64,000 bases of DNA from Liolophura sinensis (Eukaryota; Mollusca; Polyplacophora; Chitonida; Chitonidae): positions 9,074,193 through 9,138,192 of the forward strand of contig NC_088306.1 of assembly GCF_032854445.1 (NCBI RefSeq). The letters are read 5' to 3'. Position 1 is the first letter of the stretch, and each line of letters starts with the position of its first letter. The position numbers were made by a program, and so were the translations under genes. Shown piece by piece: positions 41,001 through 48,800 of the stretch. The notes under the pieces are model-generated. The model was given only the letters and a program-made list of their open reading frames with translations. It made no database searches and was not told the origin of the DNA.

Positions 41001-42464
41001 GGTTGTTTAATGTCACACACCACAATTTTTCACTCATACGATGCCAATTTTATTTGACTGAAAGGTCTTGGGCAAGTACCTGATGCACTTTCCCACGTGT
41101 AATTGTGCAAACCATATTGATGGATGACATTAGCCTTAAACGAAACTCATACAACTGTCACTGCCCGCTTATTGTCACCAGGGTCCCAAAAACGGTCAAA
41201 GCAGAAGAATCCACAAATTTACTATCCCTGGCCAGGATTTAACCCACACCAGTTAAACTGTGTATTCTTGTCGCAGAACGCCAAACACCTAAGTCAACAA
41301 CTTGGCCAGGAATCACTCTCCTCTCTATATAAGTCTATACAACATTATATTTCCATGGGCTTTCAATCCATGTCATCTAACCCCACCAGTCTGAACATGC
41401 TAGCATACATATTTTCTGATGGACTTGCAAGAGTGATGAACACTGACATGCAGTGCACTCAGTCGATCTCCTGCAGACAGTAAACTAAACAGTGAATCTG
41501 AGTGACAATAGTCTGTGCCACGCTGTAACTTATAGATTGTTCAGAAATTTGACCGATCAATGAACTACACCATAATGCTCAGCGTACAAATATTAAAATA
41601 ACACTTTAAATCCATCCAAATCCTATACATTCCGTAAGACGAGTCGGAAGTTGGAGGTCCCGCCACCACCCTTTCACGTCTAAAACAAAATGGGCGCGTA
41701 ATGTTAAAACATTGGGGAAAAGATCACTTTTTGCCACTTTGCTAGCAACCAGTAAGGCCTACTTGTACAAAATAATGCAACGAACCCTCTGCAGAGATTG
41801 CAACGAACCCTCTGCAGAAATACTCAGACTATCTGGAAAGCTGAAAAGTGTAGAAATTCAATGGATACAAGATCACTGAGAGTGATTCAAATATATGCAT
41901 TTTACTATGCAATAACATTGGGAGGGACCAATGTTTCCTTCACACCCACCGTTTGTTTACTAAGGAGATCATGTGGTCTCTTGCTTGCGATCCGTCTTAC
42001 AGAATGTACATGATTTAAATGGACTAAGCATGGGCTGAAATGGGATACCCATGTTCATGTTCTTGATTCTAAAAAAGGTCATCACATTTGCAGACCTATG
42101 GCAATGCAAGATTTGCATGCAGTACTGGGGTCAAAACCCACCAAATTTCAGACAATCGGCGAGCACGTTTGCCCGTGTGACAAAACCCAAAGACAAGGGA
42201 TCGGAACACTTAACACAGATCACTGTGACCCCTAATAAAGTGCTACAACGTGAGAACCTAAGACCGGGGAGTCGGTCAACAACAACAGCAGATAATTTAT
42301 AGTAACACTGCGACTACCGCCGAGCTTATATCACAATGACATCGAACAACTCCACAGCTTTATCACTCAATTTTGTTCAGACATCGGTAGAGTCAAAATT
42401 AAAGAAAGTATACCTTATAAAATGCACCGTTGCTCCCGCGAACTTCCACTACAAGATCCTCCAT
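14828..42464 (-). CDS. FMR1/FXR family RNA-binding protein, complete 17-exon gene
   Basis: Family members bind mRNAs and ribosomes and regulate translation and mRNA transport. Seventeen exons join in frame to a 714-residue protein: 42464-42414, 38545-38493, 37772-37679, 28716-28568, 28053-27988, 27001-26908, 26332-26216, 25492-25325, 24397-24319, 23784-23675, 22986-22900, 22316-22213, 21925-21816, 21137-20961, 19098-19027, 17076-16978, 15342-14828. All introns are GT-AG and phases agree throughout. Domains: tandem Agenet/Tudor about 3-116; KH1 with GTHG at 232-235; KH2 with GRNG at 295-298 and Ile301 (aligned with human FMRP Ile304); export-signal-like helix 360-375; RGG-type box 464-479; arginine run 553-563. 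The start is fixed by the match to [17 protein letters not shown] of the family. Seven exons match human FMR1 exon lengths as I remember them. It is divergently arranged with WDR44. Which vertebrate paralogue is closest was not resolved; molluscs may have a single member. Confidence 0.96.
15840..16165 (-). repeat. Tandem pair of truncated SINE family A copies
   Basis: Two minus-oriented tail-plus-body fragments lie at 15840-15996 and 16008-16165. Both break at the same point and both are followed by gcagaccttcatgtttcctt. One insertion was therefore duplicated together with its flank, rather than two separate insertions having occurred. Confidence 0.85.
16584..16687 (-). repeat. SINE family A, old fragment
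   Basis: Minus-oriented tail and partial body with many substitutions (gtgtttaactctgtactcaa). An old copy in FXR intron 16. Confidence 0.75.
16978..17076 (-). CDS. FXR exon 16
   Basis: 99 nt, phase 1 to phase 1. Its residues include [19 protein letters not shown] and [12 protein letters not shown]. The RRRxTDDD...ASVN arrangement resembles the matching part of FXR1/FXR2. Acceptor CACAG is before 17076 and donor GTGAGA is at 16977. Confidence 0.9.
18052..18449. repeat. Two SINE family A copies, tail to tail
   Basis: A plus-oriented 5'-truncated copy (18052-18186) ends in atgaaataaata. A near full-length minus-oriented copy (18187-18449) follows, with A-box and B-box head at its right end (gagccacggaggccccc). 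The word atgaaataaata occurs again just right of 18449, which suggests the second copy inserted into the first copy's tail. Confidence 0.85.
19027..19098 (-). CDS. FXR exon 15
   Basis: 72 nt, phase 1 to phase 1, encoding [20 protein letters not shown] and then RMG. It continues the RGG-box region begun in exon 14. The acceptor is CCACAG and the donor GTACGT. The in-frame length (72) makes it a plausible cassette exon. Confidence 0.88.
19738..19803. repeat. (GTAT)n/(GT)n microsatellite
   Basis: An imperfect gtatgtatgtacgtatg run passing into gtgtgtgtgtgtg, in FXR intron 14. Confidence 0.9.
20635..20755. repeat. Short minisatellite, unit 26 bp
   Basis: Four to five copies of catgcgttcacaggtagcaa followed by cagagg/agagt. 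It sits in a wider region (20150-20960) where 'ggcaacaagaggca' words recur loosely, upstream of the exon 14 donor in plus coordinates. Confidence 0.8.
20961..21137 (-). CDS. FXR exon 14 (RGG box)
   Basis: 177 nt, phase 1 to phase 1. It encodes an acidic stretch with [20 protein letters not shown], then [14 protein letters not shown], and the arginine-glycine box [16 protein letters not shown] (residues 464-479). ADWS followed by an E-rich helix is the counterpart of the DELSDWS segment next to the regulatory phosphoserine of human FMRP. The box is the likely G-quadruplex RNA contact. Confidence 0.93.
21816..21925 (-). CDS. FXR exon 13
   Basis: 110 nt, phase 2 to phase 1. It encodes [20 protein letters not shown] and then [17 protein letters not shown]. 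Basic and glycine-rich, it corresponds to the GMGRGSRPYRNRGHGRRG part of FMRP. Donor GTATGT. Confidence 0.92.
22213..22316 (-). CDS. FXR exon 12 (export-signal-like helix)
   Basis: 104 nt, phase 0 to phase 2. Its start is [20 protein letters not shown], aligning with the leucine-rich export-signal segment of FMRP ([20 protein letters not shown]). It ends with [11 protein letters not shown]. Confidence 0.94.
22900..22986 (-). CDS. FXR exon 11
   Basis: 87 nt, phase 0 to 0, the same length as human FMR1 exon 13 (from memory). It encodes [20 protein letters not shown] and then LDYHLSHLK, the last strand and helix of KH2. It is spliced directly to exon 10, so no equivalents of human exons 11-12 (the KH2 variable loop) were found. 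Confidence 0.95.
23185..23420. repeat. Minisatellite, unit 43 bp
   Basis: About five copies of ggggaaaccttgtagcgccc followed by tgaggaaagctggtagtgaycat, in FXR intron 10. Spacing between successive ggggaaacc words is exactly 43 (23243, 23286, 23329). Confidence 0.88.
23675..23784 (-). CDS. FXR exon 10 (KH2 core)
   Basis: 110 nt, phase 1 to 0, the same length as human FMR1 exon 10 (from memory). It encodes [20 protein letters not shown] and then [21 protein letters not shown] is the KH loop at 295-298. Ile301 aligns with Ile304, the site of the human I304N mutation, and is unchanged. Confidence 0.96.
24319..24397 (-). CDS. FXR exon 9
   Basis: 79 nt, phase 0 to 1, the same length as human FMR1 exon 9 (from memory). 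It encodes the KH1-KH2 junction: [20 protein letters not shown] and then VPRNLV, nearly identical to the family. Confidence 0.96.
25325..25492 (-). CDS. FXR exon 8 (KH1 core)
   Basis: 168 nt, phase 0 to 0 (human 171, from memory). It encodes [20 protein letters not shown] within KH1. The GTHG loop at 232-235 is followed by the conserved [11 protein letters not shown] helix. Confidence 0.96.
25543..25812 (-). repeat. SINE family A, near full length
   Basis: Minus-oriented with tail (tttatttatttattt) at left and a complete tRNA-like head ending cacggagga at right. Possible degraded target duplication: aattgcgcttta at left and aaatgcacttta at right. It lies in FXR intron 7, just past the KH1 exon on the plus side. 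Confidence 0.87.
26216..26332 (-). CDS. FXR exon 7
   Basis: 117 nt, phase 0 to 0, the same length as human FMR1 exon 7 (from memory). It encodes [20 protein letters not shown] and then [12 protein letters not shown], the helical segment that ends the N-terminal domain before KH1. Confidence 0.95.
26908..27001 (-). CDS. FXR exon 6
   Basis: 94 nt, phase 2 to 0, the same length as human FMR1 exon 6 (from memory). It encodes [20 protein letters not shown] and then [11 protein letters not shown], aligning with MCAKEAAHKDFKKAVGAF of FMRP (KH0-like region). Confidence 0.95.
27083..27250. repeat. Dispersed repeat C, copy 1
   Basis: Shares an ordered set of words (atgcacacttttaaattgat, agacagatt, gccaatttcagggcttca, aaaagtataattttatcag, ataattccttcagaa, ttgcaaacatgtgaaaaagg) with 31736-31915 and 50053-50198. 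The reverse strand of 53090-53240 also matches. This is an unclassified interspersed repeat about 170 bp long. Confidence 0.75.
27671..27936 (-). mobile_element. SINE family A with target duplication
   Basis: Minus-oriented. The body is about 27680-27927, and the direct repeat aagatctga lies at 27671-27679 and 27928-27936. The tRNA-like head is nearly complete (it stops at gcgctgaccaact). It lies in FXR intron 5. Confidence 0.88.
27988..28053 (-). CDS. FXR exon 5
   Basis: 66 nt, phase 2 to 2. It encodes [20 protein letters not shown] plus Asp and the split Thr codon. [14 protein letters not shown] aligns with FHKIKLDVPEDLRQ of FMRP. This short exon has no same-length human counterpart; with exon 4 it covers human exons 4 and 5. 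Confidence 0.92.
28568..28716 (-). CDS. FXR exon 4 (second Agenet/Tudor)
   Basis: 149 nt, phase 0 to 2. It encodes [20 protein letters not shown] then [19 protein letters not shown], aligning with [20 protein letters not shown] of FMRP. The human intron between exons 4 and 5 is absent here and an intron lies further downstream instead. Confidence 0.94.
29571..30030. repeat. Repeat D, diverged tandem pair
   Basis: Copies at 29571-29700 and 29896-30030 both begin gcagggctt and then c-ctggygctcgccattgt. Both continue through a gcgataaaat and gtttttggyg(g/a)tgaa-like stretch and finish at ttattyaccaagaa. They share order but are heavily diverged. The class is unknown. Confidence 0.6.
31736..31915. 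repeat. Dispersed repeat C, copy 2
   Basis: Same word order as copy 1 at 27083 (gccaatttcagggcttcgcc, agtatagttttatcag, aataatgccttcaga, gaataaacacattg). In FXR intron 3. Confidence 0.75.
32289..32446 (-). repeat. SINE family A, truncated
   Basis: Minus-oriented tail and body from tttatttgattggcgtttta to a cagccggagaag breakpoint. The head is missing. Confidence 0.82.
32567..32650. repeat. Short array, unit about 17 bp
   Basis: About five copies of ggaccccacaggaaaagg with slight length variation. Confidence 0.8.
33931..34072 (-). repeat. SINE family A, truncated
   Basis: Minus-oriented tail and body. It ends after gctggcaggccttcc, so the head is absent. Confidence 0.8.
34376..34560 (-). 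repeat. Old SINE-like fragment related to family A
   Basis: Minus-oriented tail (ttttatttatttgattgttg) and a body that is only loosely similar (aacatcctacttcagaag, cttacaggacagcaggtcag). It could be a sister family or an old copy. Confidence 0.5.
34821..34998. repeat. SINE family A fragment followed by (TA)n
   Basis: An old minus-oriented tail and partial body at 34821-34910. About 40 bp further on lies a TA dinucleotide run of roughly 46 bp at 34952-34998. Confidence 0.75.
35393..35483 (+). repeat. SINE family A fragment
   Basis: Plus-oriented, internally deleted: ctgcggatggtcgtgggttc passes into a C-run, then cttgagtatggcataaaatc and the AAATA tail. Confidence 0.75.
37329..37651. repeat. 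Minisatellite, unit 29 bp (FXR intron 3)
   Basis: About 11 highly uniform copies of a 29 bp unit (gacaaacatctcacccaatt followed by agatgtcat). The array ends only about 28 bp from the donor site of exon 3. The uniformity suggests recent expansion. Confidence 0.95.
37679..37772 (-). CDS. FXR exon 3
   Basis: 94 nt, phase 2 to 0, the same length as human FMR1 exon 3 (from memory). It encodes [20 protein letters not shown] and then [11 protein letters not shown], aligned with [20 protein letters not shown] of FMRP. It links the two Tudor folds. Confidence 0.95.
38493..38545 (-). CDS. FXR exon 2
   Basis: 53 nt, phase 0 to 2, the same length as human FMR1 exon 2 (from memory). It encodes [17 protein letters not shown], aligned with AFVKDVHEDSITVAFEN of FMRP. 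Acceptor TTTCAG, donor GTAAGT. Confidence 0.95.
38546..42413 (-). other. FXR intron 1 (3.9 kb)
   Basis: No exon-like or repeat-array structure was recognised. A loose tail of an old SINE-like element is seen near 40995-41110 (ggttgtttaatgtcacacac). Open frames at 38807-39178, 41124-41483 and elsewhere carry no known domain. First introns often hold regulatory elements, but none can be claimed from this sequence. Confidence 0.65.
42414..42464 (-). CDS. FXR exon 1 (start codon)
   Basis: 51 nt with ATG at 42464-42462, encoding [17 protein letters not shown], nearly identical to human FMRP. The length (17 codons) is the same as the human first coding exon, from memory. The donor is GTATAC. The sequence around the start (agaaaagATGG) has a favourable G at +4. 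Confidence 0.97.
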
Positions 42465-42735
42465 CTTTTCTTGCTTTGCATTATGGGAAATTCTTAGAAC
42501 GACATTTATCCAGGAGTCAAATATCTTTAATTCTTCGCGGCTGTAATATCGAAACTAACGTACAATTTCGAAATGGACCAATTTACATTTTTTTCTTGTG
42601 GAAAGAGAGCAGAATGCAAGTCACGTAAGTGCGGAGAGCACACTTGTCAAATTTGGAAAATGGCTGACATCCAATATTTAGGGGAGGGGAAACATGTTTG
42701 ATAGTGTTAAGTGAGAAGTTGATAAGCAAAGACAG
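42465..42735. promoter_or_regulatory. Shared head-to-head promoter region of FXR and WDR44
   Basis: Only 271 bp separate the two divergent start codons, so both 5' UTRs and the core promoter must fit here unless there are upstream non-coding exons. Visible elements are a CCAAT word (gaccaattt, about 42575), a cacgtaag CRE/E-box-like word (about 42623), a YY1-like aaaatggctgac (42657-42668) and a ZNF143-like site listed separately. No TATA box is obvious. The region is not GC-rich, unlike the human FMR1 promoter. No CGG repeat is present on the FXR side. Confidence 0.75.
42478..42494 (-). promoter_or_regulatory. Candidate ZNF143/THAP11-like site
   Basis: The minus strand reads gaatttcccataatgca, similar to the TTCCCAGAATGCA core of the vertebrate site often found in bidirectional promoters. 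It lies 14 bases upstream of the FXR start codon, possibly within the 5' UTR. This is a motif match by eye only. Confidence 0.3.
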
Positions 42736-42812
42736 ATGGCATTGTCATCGGATAGTGAGTTGGATGAATTTGTAGATGCTTTAGATGAAACGCCAGATAC
42801 AAGTAATGTCAG
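42736..42812 (+). CDS. WDR44 exon 1 (start codon)
   Basis: 77 nt, leaving in phase 2, donor GTAAGA. It encodes MALSSDSELDEFVDALDETP and then DTSNVR. The start is chosen for its likeness to the human N-terminus. Two upstream ATGs in the leader (42660 and 42693) open very short frames that stop before 42736. Confidence 0.85.
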
Positions 42813-45800
42813 GTAAGATGTTAACACTTCTCCAAAAGCTGACCCGTACGAGGTTACGTTGTATGTATCAGACTCATTCGAACCCCAATTTCCGTACCGT
42901 ACGTAAATACTCCGATGCCAGTTTACCAGCCATTTCTGTTATTGCGAGAACACAGAGACAAATCACAGGTCAAACACTTATTCTTGTTTACTGTGTCTTG
43001 AAGGTCGTTCTCCGTTGGCAGTAATTTTATGGTATTTGAAGGGTAAAAAATATAGTAGCCGCAAGTAACAACATAATTACAGCAAATAGCAATCAATAGA
43101 ACATAGGCCTAGTTTTCAATTGACATTAATTTGCAAAAAAAAAAAAAAAAACAGACAGCCAACAAGCAGTGGCATTCATTTAGAAGATACATCTGCTAGC
43201 AAGAAGTTATCGAACATTTAGAAGATAATGGGAAAGAACGCCTATGTTGCATTCGCTATCGGGGTGGGGTGAGGTGAGGTGAGGTGGGGCAGGGTGTAGT
43301 TGAGAGGGGATTTAGTTTGTAGAGTTATTCACTCTTGGTAATCCCCCAACCTGCCCTGATAATTCCCTTGATCTCTTGGAGCTTAGATTCTACAACCTCA
43401 GTAAATCCTGTTTTTGCTTGAAAAGAAAGATTAGCCTATTCTTACAACGTGTTAATAAAATTAGGATGTGAAAAAAAGGTTAATGCATGATCATCTTTTA
43501 CTTTGTTCTCACAGTAAAATGAATACCCACATGTTTTTGGTACCTAGGTGTCTTGTCACTACATAAAACATCATACCCGTACTGAGAGTTCGTACTTGTT
43601 TATCAGTTAAAAGATTAAGACTGATCACAAATGTACGTTTAATGATGAATATTTGAGGACCATGAGCATTTCATTCAACCAAAATTGTTATTTTCACTTG
43701 ACTAAAGTGCCCCAGGCTCAAATCCAGCTGTCACTGCTACATGTACTCTATGATGTGTGGCTGTAAGTTATGAGTTTTCACTGTTTGGCAAGTACCTGGC
43801 AAAGGATGATGGTTTACTCCAGTTTCCATGAAGGAAAATTTTTAAAGGAAAGTTCTTGAACATGCTGTTTTAAGGAAGAAGAAAACATAAAAACTGCAGC
43901 ACACTCATTATCAAAGGCTATGAAAATGATTTGTAAATGTGGTCCTTAATATTCTTTTTCTATCAAGGAGAAAAGAAGATTTAAAAGCATTTGTGTATTT
44001 TGGGACCATGTGTATCTTGGACCACCTCTTTGTTTGGTGGTTGTTTGACACATTTATGCCATAAATGAAGATGTGATAATGATTATGAATGTCTAATATC
44101 TGGTAGATCTGTTTGTGCTAGAATTTTGTCTTTTATCACTGTGTTAAGGCATAATTTTAAATATATATAGTCTTACATGTAATTCAGATTTAACACATCT
44201 TTGGATGTAAACTGCAATTTAATTACATGCAAATAAATTTATTAGCTTTGCATCATATTCAAATTTAGAACATATTTACATAGTCTGACTCCTAATATAC
44301 CAAAAGGTTGTCCCAAATATCCAAAATACCAAAAAAATTTAACTCATTCTCAGATGTCCTTGATAAATAATTGACTAGTTGAGGTTAAACCACTCATCTA
44401 AAATATGTTTGACATTCATTTTCTAGGTAAATTAAACCGGGGTAAACTTTATTTAAAGTCATTCTTGCATAACAATTTTTAATCTTGCAGTCAGCCATCA
44501 TGGCCCCCTCGTGTGGAGTCCCCTGTGGAACAGGTCAGTACATTATTGATCGGTTATCTCAGTGTTAATGTTCACAAGAGCTTCCATTGGCTTGTACAGC
44601 TAAGGCATCAGTCTCACTGTTGTGGGTTGGAGATTGACCATTACTATTAAGGTTCGGGTTGTGTGTCAAATCTAGCTCCTCCAAATTTGGGTACATCTTT
44701 AAGTCAAGAGGTACATATGCTAGAGGATTGAAGACTCTCAGTGAAAAGTTTGAGCAGGATTGCTAATACATATATTTATTAAATACCATATCTTTGTTCA
44801 GTGTACATGCTGGCTTCCTCTCCGGCTGTATGTGGGAAGGTCCCACAGCAACCTGCGGATGGTCGTGGGTTTCCCTGGGCTCTACCTGGTTTCCACCCAC
44901 CATAATGCTGGCCGCCGTAATATAAGTGAAATATTTTTGAGTACGGCGTAAAACACCAGTCAAATAAATAAATAAATAAATAAATGTTCAGTGTACATGT
45001 TGAGCAGTACATGGTTGAGTGAGTAAGGTGCCATACACAGGGAGAAAAGATTGAAGGCTCTGATCCCATGACATTGTGATCCTACATAAATTTTTTTGTT
45101 TTTTTTTTAAAATGCAACTAATTATGATGCTTTCTAAGAGCATCTAAGTGAATGAAATAAATTTGTGTGAAAACATAATTTTTATTGGTAAAACGTCATA
45201 TTTTGGTTTAAGTTTTTTTTTGTTAGTTTTGATACAGCTTGATTAGTTTGGGAGTCTAAACATTTTACACACTGAACTAAAATGGAACTACATGTAGATG
45301 TAACCGTAATGACAGCTGAACACAAGATGCAGATTCAGTCCCTTGATCAGGGAATTTGTAGATTCCCTTAAGTATTTCGTTGTTGGAGGGCCTTGGTCTT
45401 TTTAGAATGGTTTGCTGTAGGTTACATTTGTTGCAGACCACTTGTCTTTACAGTGTGCTACATACCCTGATCCTTTTACCTTTTTGCTACATACCCTAAT
45501 CCTTAGACCTATTTGCTACATACCCTAATCCTTCAACCTTTTTGCTGCATACCCTAATCTTTCTACCTTTTTTGCTGCATACCCTGATCCTTCAACCTTT
45601 TTGTCACATACCCTAATCCTTCTACCTTTTTGCTACATATCCTAATCCTTCTACGTTTTTGCTACATACCCTAATCCTTCTACCTTTTTGCTACATACCC
45701 TAATCCTTCAGCCTTTTTGCTACCTACCCTAATCCTTCTACCTTTTTGCTACATACCCAGATCCTTCTACCTTTTTGCTACATACCCTGATCCTTCGACC

Positions 45801-48800
45801 TTTTTACTACATACCCTAATCCTGCAACCTTTTTGCTACACACCCTAATCCTTCTACCTTTTTGCTACATACCCTGATCCTTCAACCTTTTTGCTACCTA
45901 CCCTAATCCTTCTACGTTTTTGCTACATACCATGATCCTTCAACCTTTTTGCTACATACCCAAATCCTCTACCTTTTTGCTACATACCCAAATCCTTCTA
46001 CCTTTTTGCTACTCACTGTAATCCTTCTACCTTTTTACTACATACCCTGATCCTTCGACCTTTTTGCTACCTACCCTAATCCTTCTACCTTTTTGCTACA
46101 TACCCTGATCCTTCTACCTTTTTGCTACATACCCTAATCCTTCTACCTTTTTACTACATACCCAAATCCTTCTACCTTTTTGCTACACACTCTAATCCTT
46201 CTACCTTTTTGCTACATATCCTAATCCTTCTACCTTTTTGCTACACACTCTAATCCTTCTACCTTTTTGCTACATATCCTAATCCTTCTACCTTTTTGCT
46301 ATATACCCTAATCCTGCAATCTTTTTGCTCCACACCCTAATCCTTCTACCTTTTTGCTACATACCCTGATCCTTCAACCTTTTTGCTATCTACCCTAATC
46401 CTTCTACGTTTTTGCTACATACCGTGATCCTTCAACCTTTTTGCTACATACCCAAATCCTTCTACCTTTTTGCTACATGCCCAAATCCTTCTACCTTTTT
46501 GCTACTCATTGTAATCCTTCTACCTTTTTGCTACATACCCTGATCCTTCGATCTTTTTGCTACATACCCTATTCCTTCGATCTTTTTGCTACATACCCTG
46601 ATCCTTCAACCTTTTTGCTACATACCCTAATCCTTCTACCTTTTTGCTACATACCCAAATCCTTCTACCTTTTTGCTACACACTCTAATCCTTCTACCTT
46701 TTTGCTACATACCCTGATCCTTCGACCTTTTTACTACATACCCTAATCCTTCTGCGTTTTTGCTACATACCCTGATCCTTCTACCTTTTTGCTACATACC
46801 CTAATCCTTCACCCTTTTGAATCTCCTCTGCAACCAATATTTTGAAACATTCTGAGAGAGCTGTGGGGTGCGTAGAGAACTAATTTGCACAGTGTTATTA
46901 AGCTTGCATCTTTAGTGACACAAACTAATCATTTTAGCTTCATTTTGATAATAATTGCATGCTTAAATTCAGCTGAAATAAAGTGTTTTAGTGGCTGAAA
47001 AAGTTGAAGATTTACAGTAAATTGTGAAAGGCCACTGGTTTACTCTCATGGTGGTAAGGCCTTCCAGTTTTCTCCACCCATAAAACTGATCATCATGATT
47101 GTCAAAATACATATATTATAAAGTGGAAAATTCTGAAGTATGGCTTAAGACAATAGTCAAACAAACAATCAAACAAAAATACTAGCAGCCAAACATGATA
47201 GTTCAGTTCATGCAAATGTGACACAAAAAGTGAGATACAGATGTGCAAATTTTTACCCAGAAGTATTTTTTTGTTTTTTTACTAGAAAAGTCTACCACTT
47301 GGACATGTATCAAATCTGTGACCCTATTCCTCATGCACAAGAGCTCTTAAGTTTAAAAAAATGGCATATCAGCGCCATACTCATGTGCGTCAGTGAAACT
47401 GATTGAACTTGTACACAGCATCATTGCACCCGTATTTTTTTTTTTAAGACAACAGTCAAATAAACATACTAGATGTTTGTGAATGTAAATAATGACTAAC
47501 AACTGACCAGTTGATTGAAAAATTTGAAGCGTTTCACTTGCTTGGAGCTTTGGGTCTGCAGACTTAGAGTGGTTTCTGCTGCAAGAGGTACAACATGCGA
47601 TATACCTGTACATGTATACAGATACTGTATGTACCTGTAAATGTATACAGATATGGTATTTACCTGTACATGTATACAGATACAGTATGTACCTGTACAT
47701 GTATACAGATATGGTATTTACCTGTACATGTATACAGATATGGTATTTACCTGTACATGTATACAGATACAGTATGTACCTGTACATGTATACAGATATG
47801 GTATTTACCTGTACATGTATACAGATACAGTATGTACCTGTACATGTATACAGATATGGTATTTACCTGTACATGTATACAGATACTGTATGTACCTGTA
47901 CATGTATACAGATACAGTATGTACCTGTACCTGTATACAGATACGGTATTTACCTGTACATGTATACAGATACAGTATGTACCTGTAATTGTATACAGAT
48001 ACAGTATGTACCTGTACATGTATACAGATATGGTATTTACCTGTACATGTATACAGATACAGTATGTACCTGTACATGTATACAGATATGGTATTTACCT
48101 GTACATGTATACAGATACAGTATGTACCTGTACATGTATACAGATATGGTATTTACCTGTACATGTATACAGATACAGTATGTACCTGTACATGTATACA
48201 GATATGGTATTTACCTGTACATGTATACAGATACTGTATGTACCTGTACATGTATACAGATACAGTATGTACCTGTACATGTATACAGATACAGTATGTA
48301 CCTGTACCTGTATACAGATACGGTATTTACCTGTACATGTATACAGATACAGTATGTACCTGTAATTGTATACAGATACAGTATGTACCTGTACATGTAT
48401 ACAGATATGGTATTTACCTGTACATGTATACAGATACAGTATGTACCTGTACATGTATACAGATATGGTATTTACCTGTACATGTATACAGATACAGTAT
48501 GTACCTGTACATGTATACAGATATGGTATTTACCTGTACATGTATACAGATACACTGTGTACCTGTATATGTATGCAGATACAGTATGTACCTGTACATG
48601 TATACAGATACAGTATGTACCTGTACATGTATACAGATATGGTATTTACCTGTACATGTATACAGATATAGTATGTACCTGTACATGTATACAGATATGG
48701 TATTTACCTGTACATGTATACAGATACACTGTGTACCTGTACATGTATGCAGATATGGTATTTACCTGTACATGTATACAGATATGGTATTTACCTGCAC

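Noticed and set aside
45458-46812. Interstitial telomere repeat, because of the many CCCTAA words
   Set aside because: CCCTAA occurs once per 29 bp unit and is embedded in unrelated sequence, so it is not a run of telomere hexamers.
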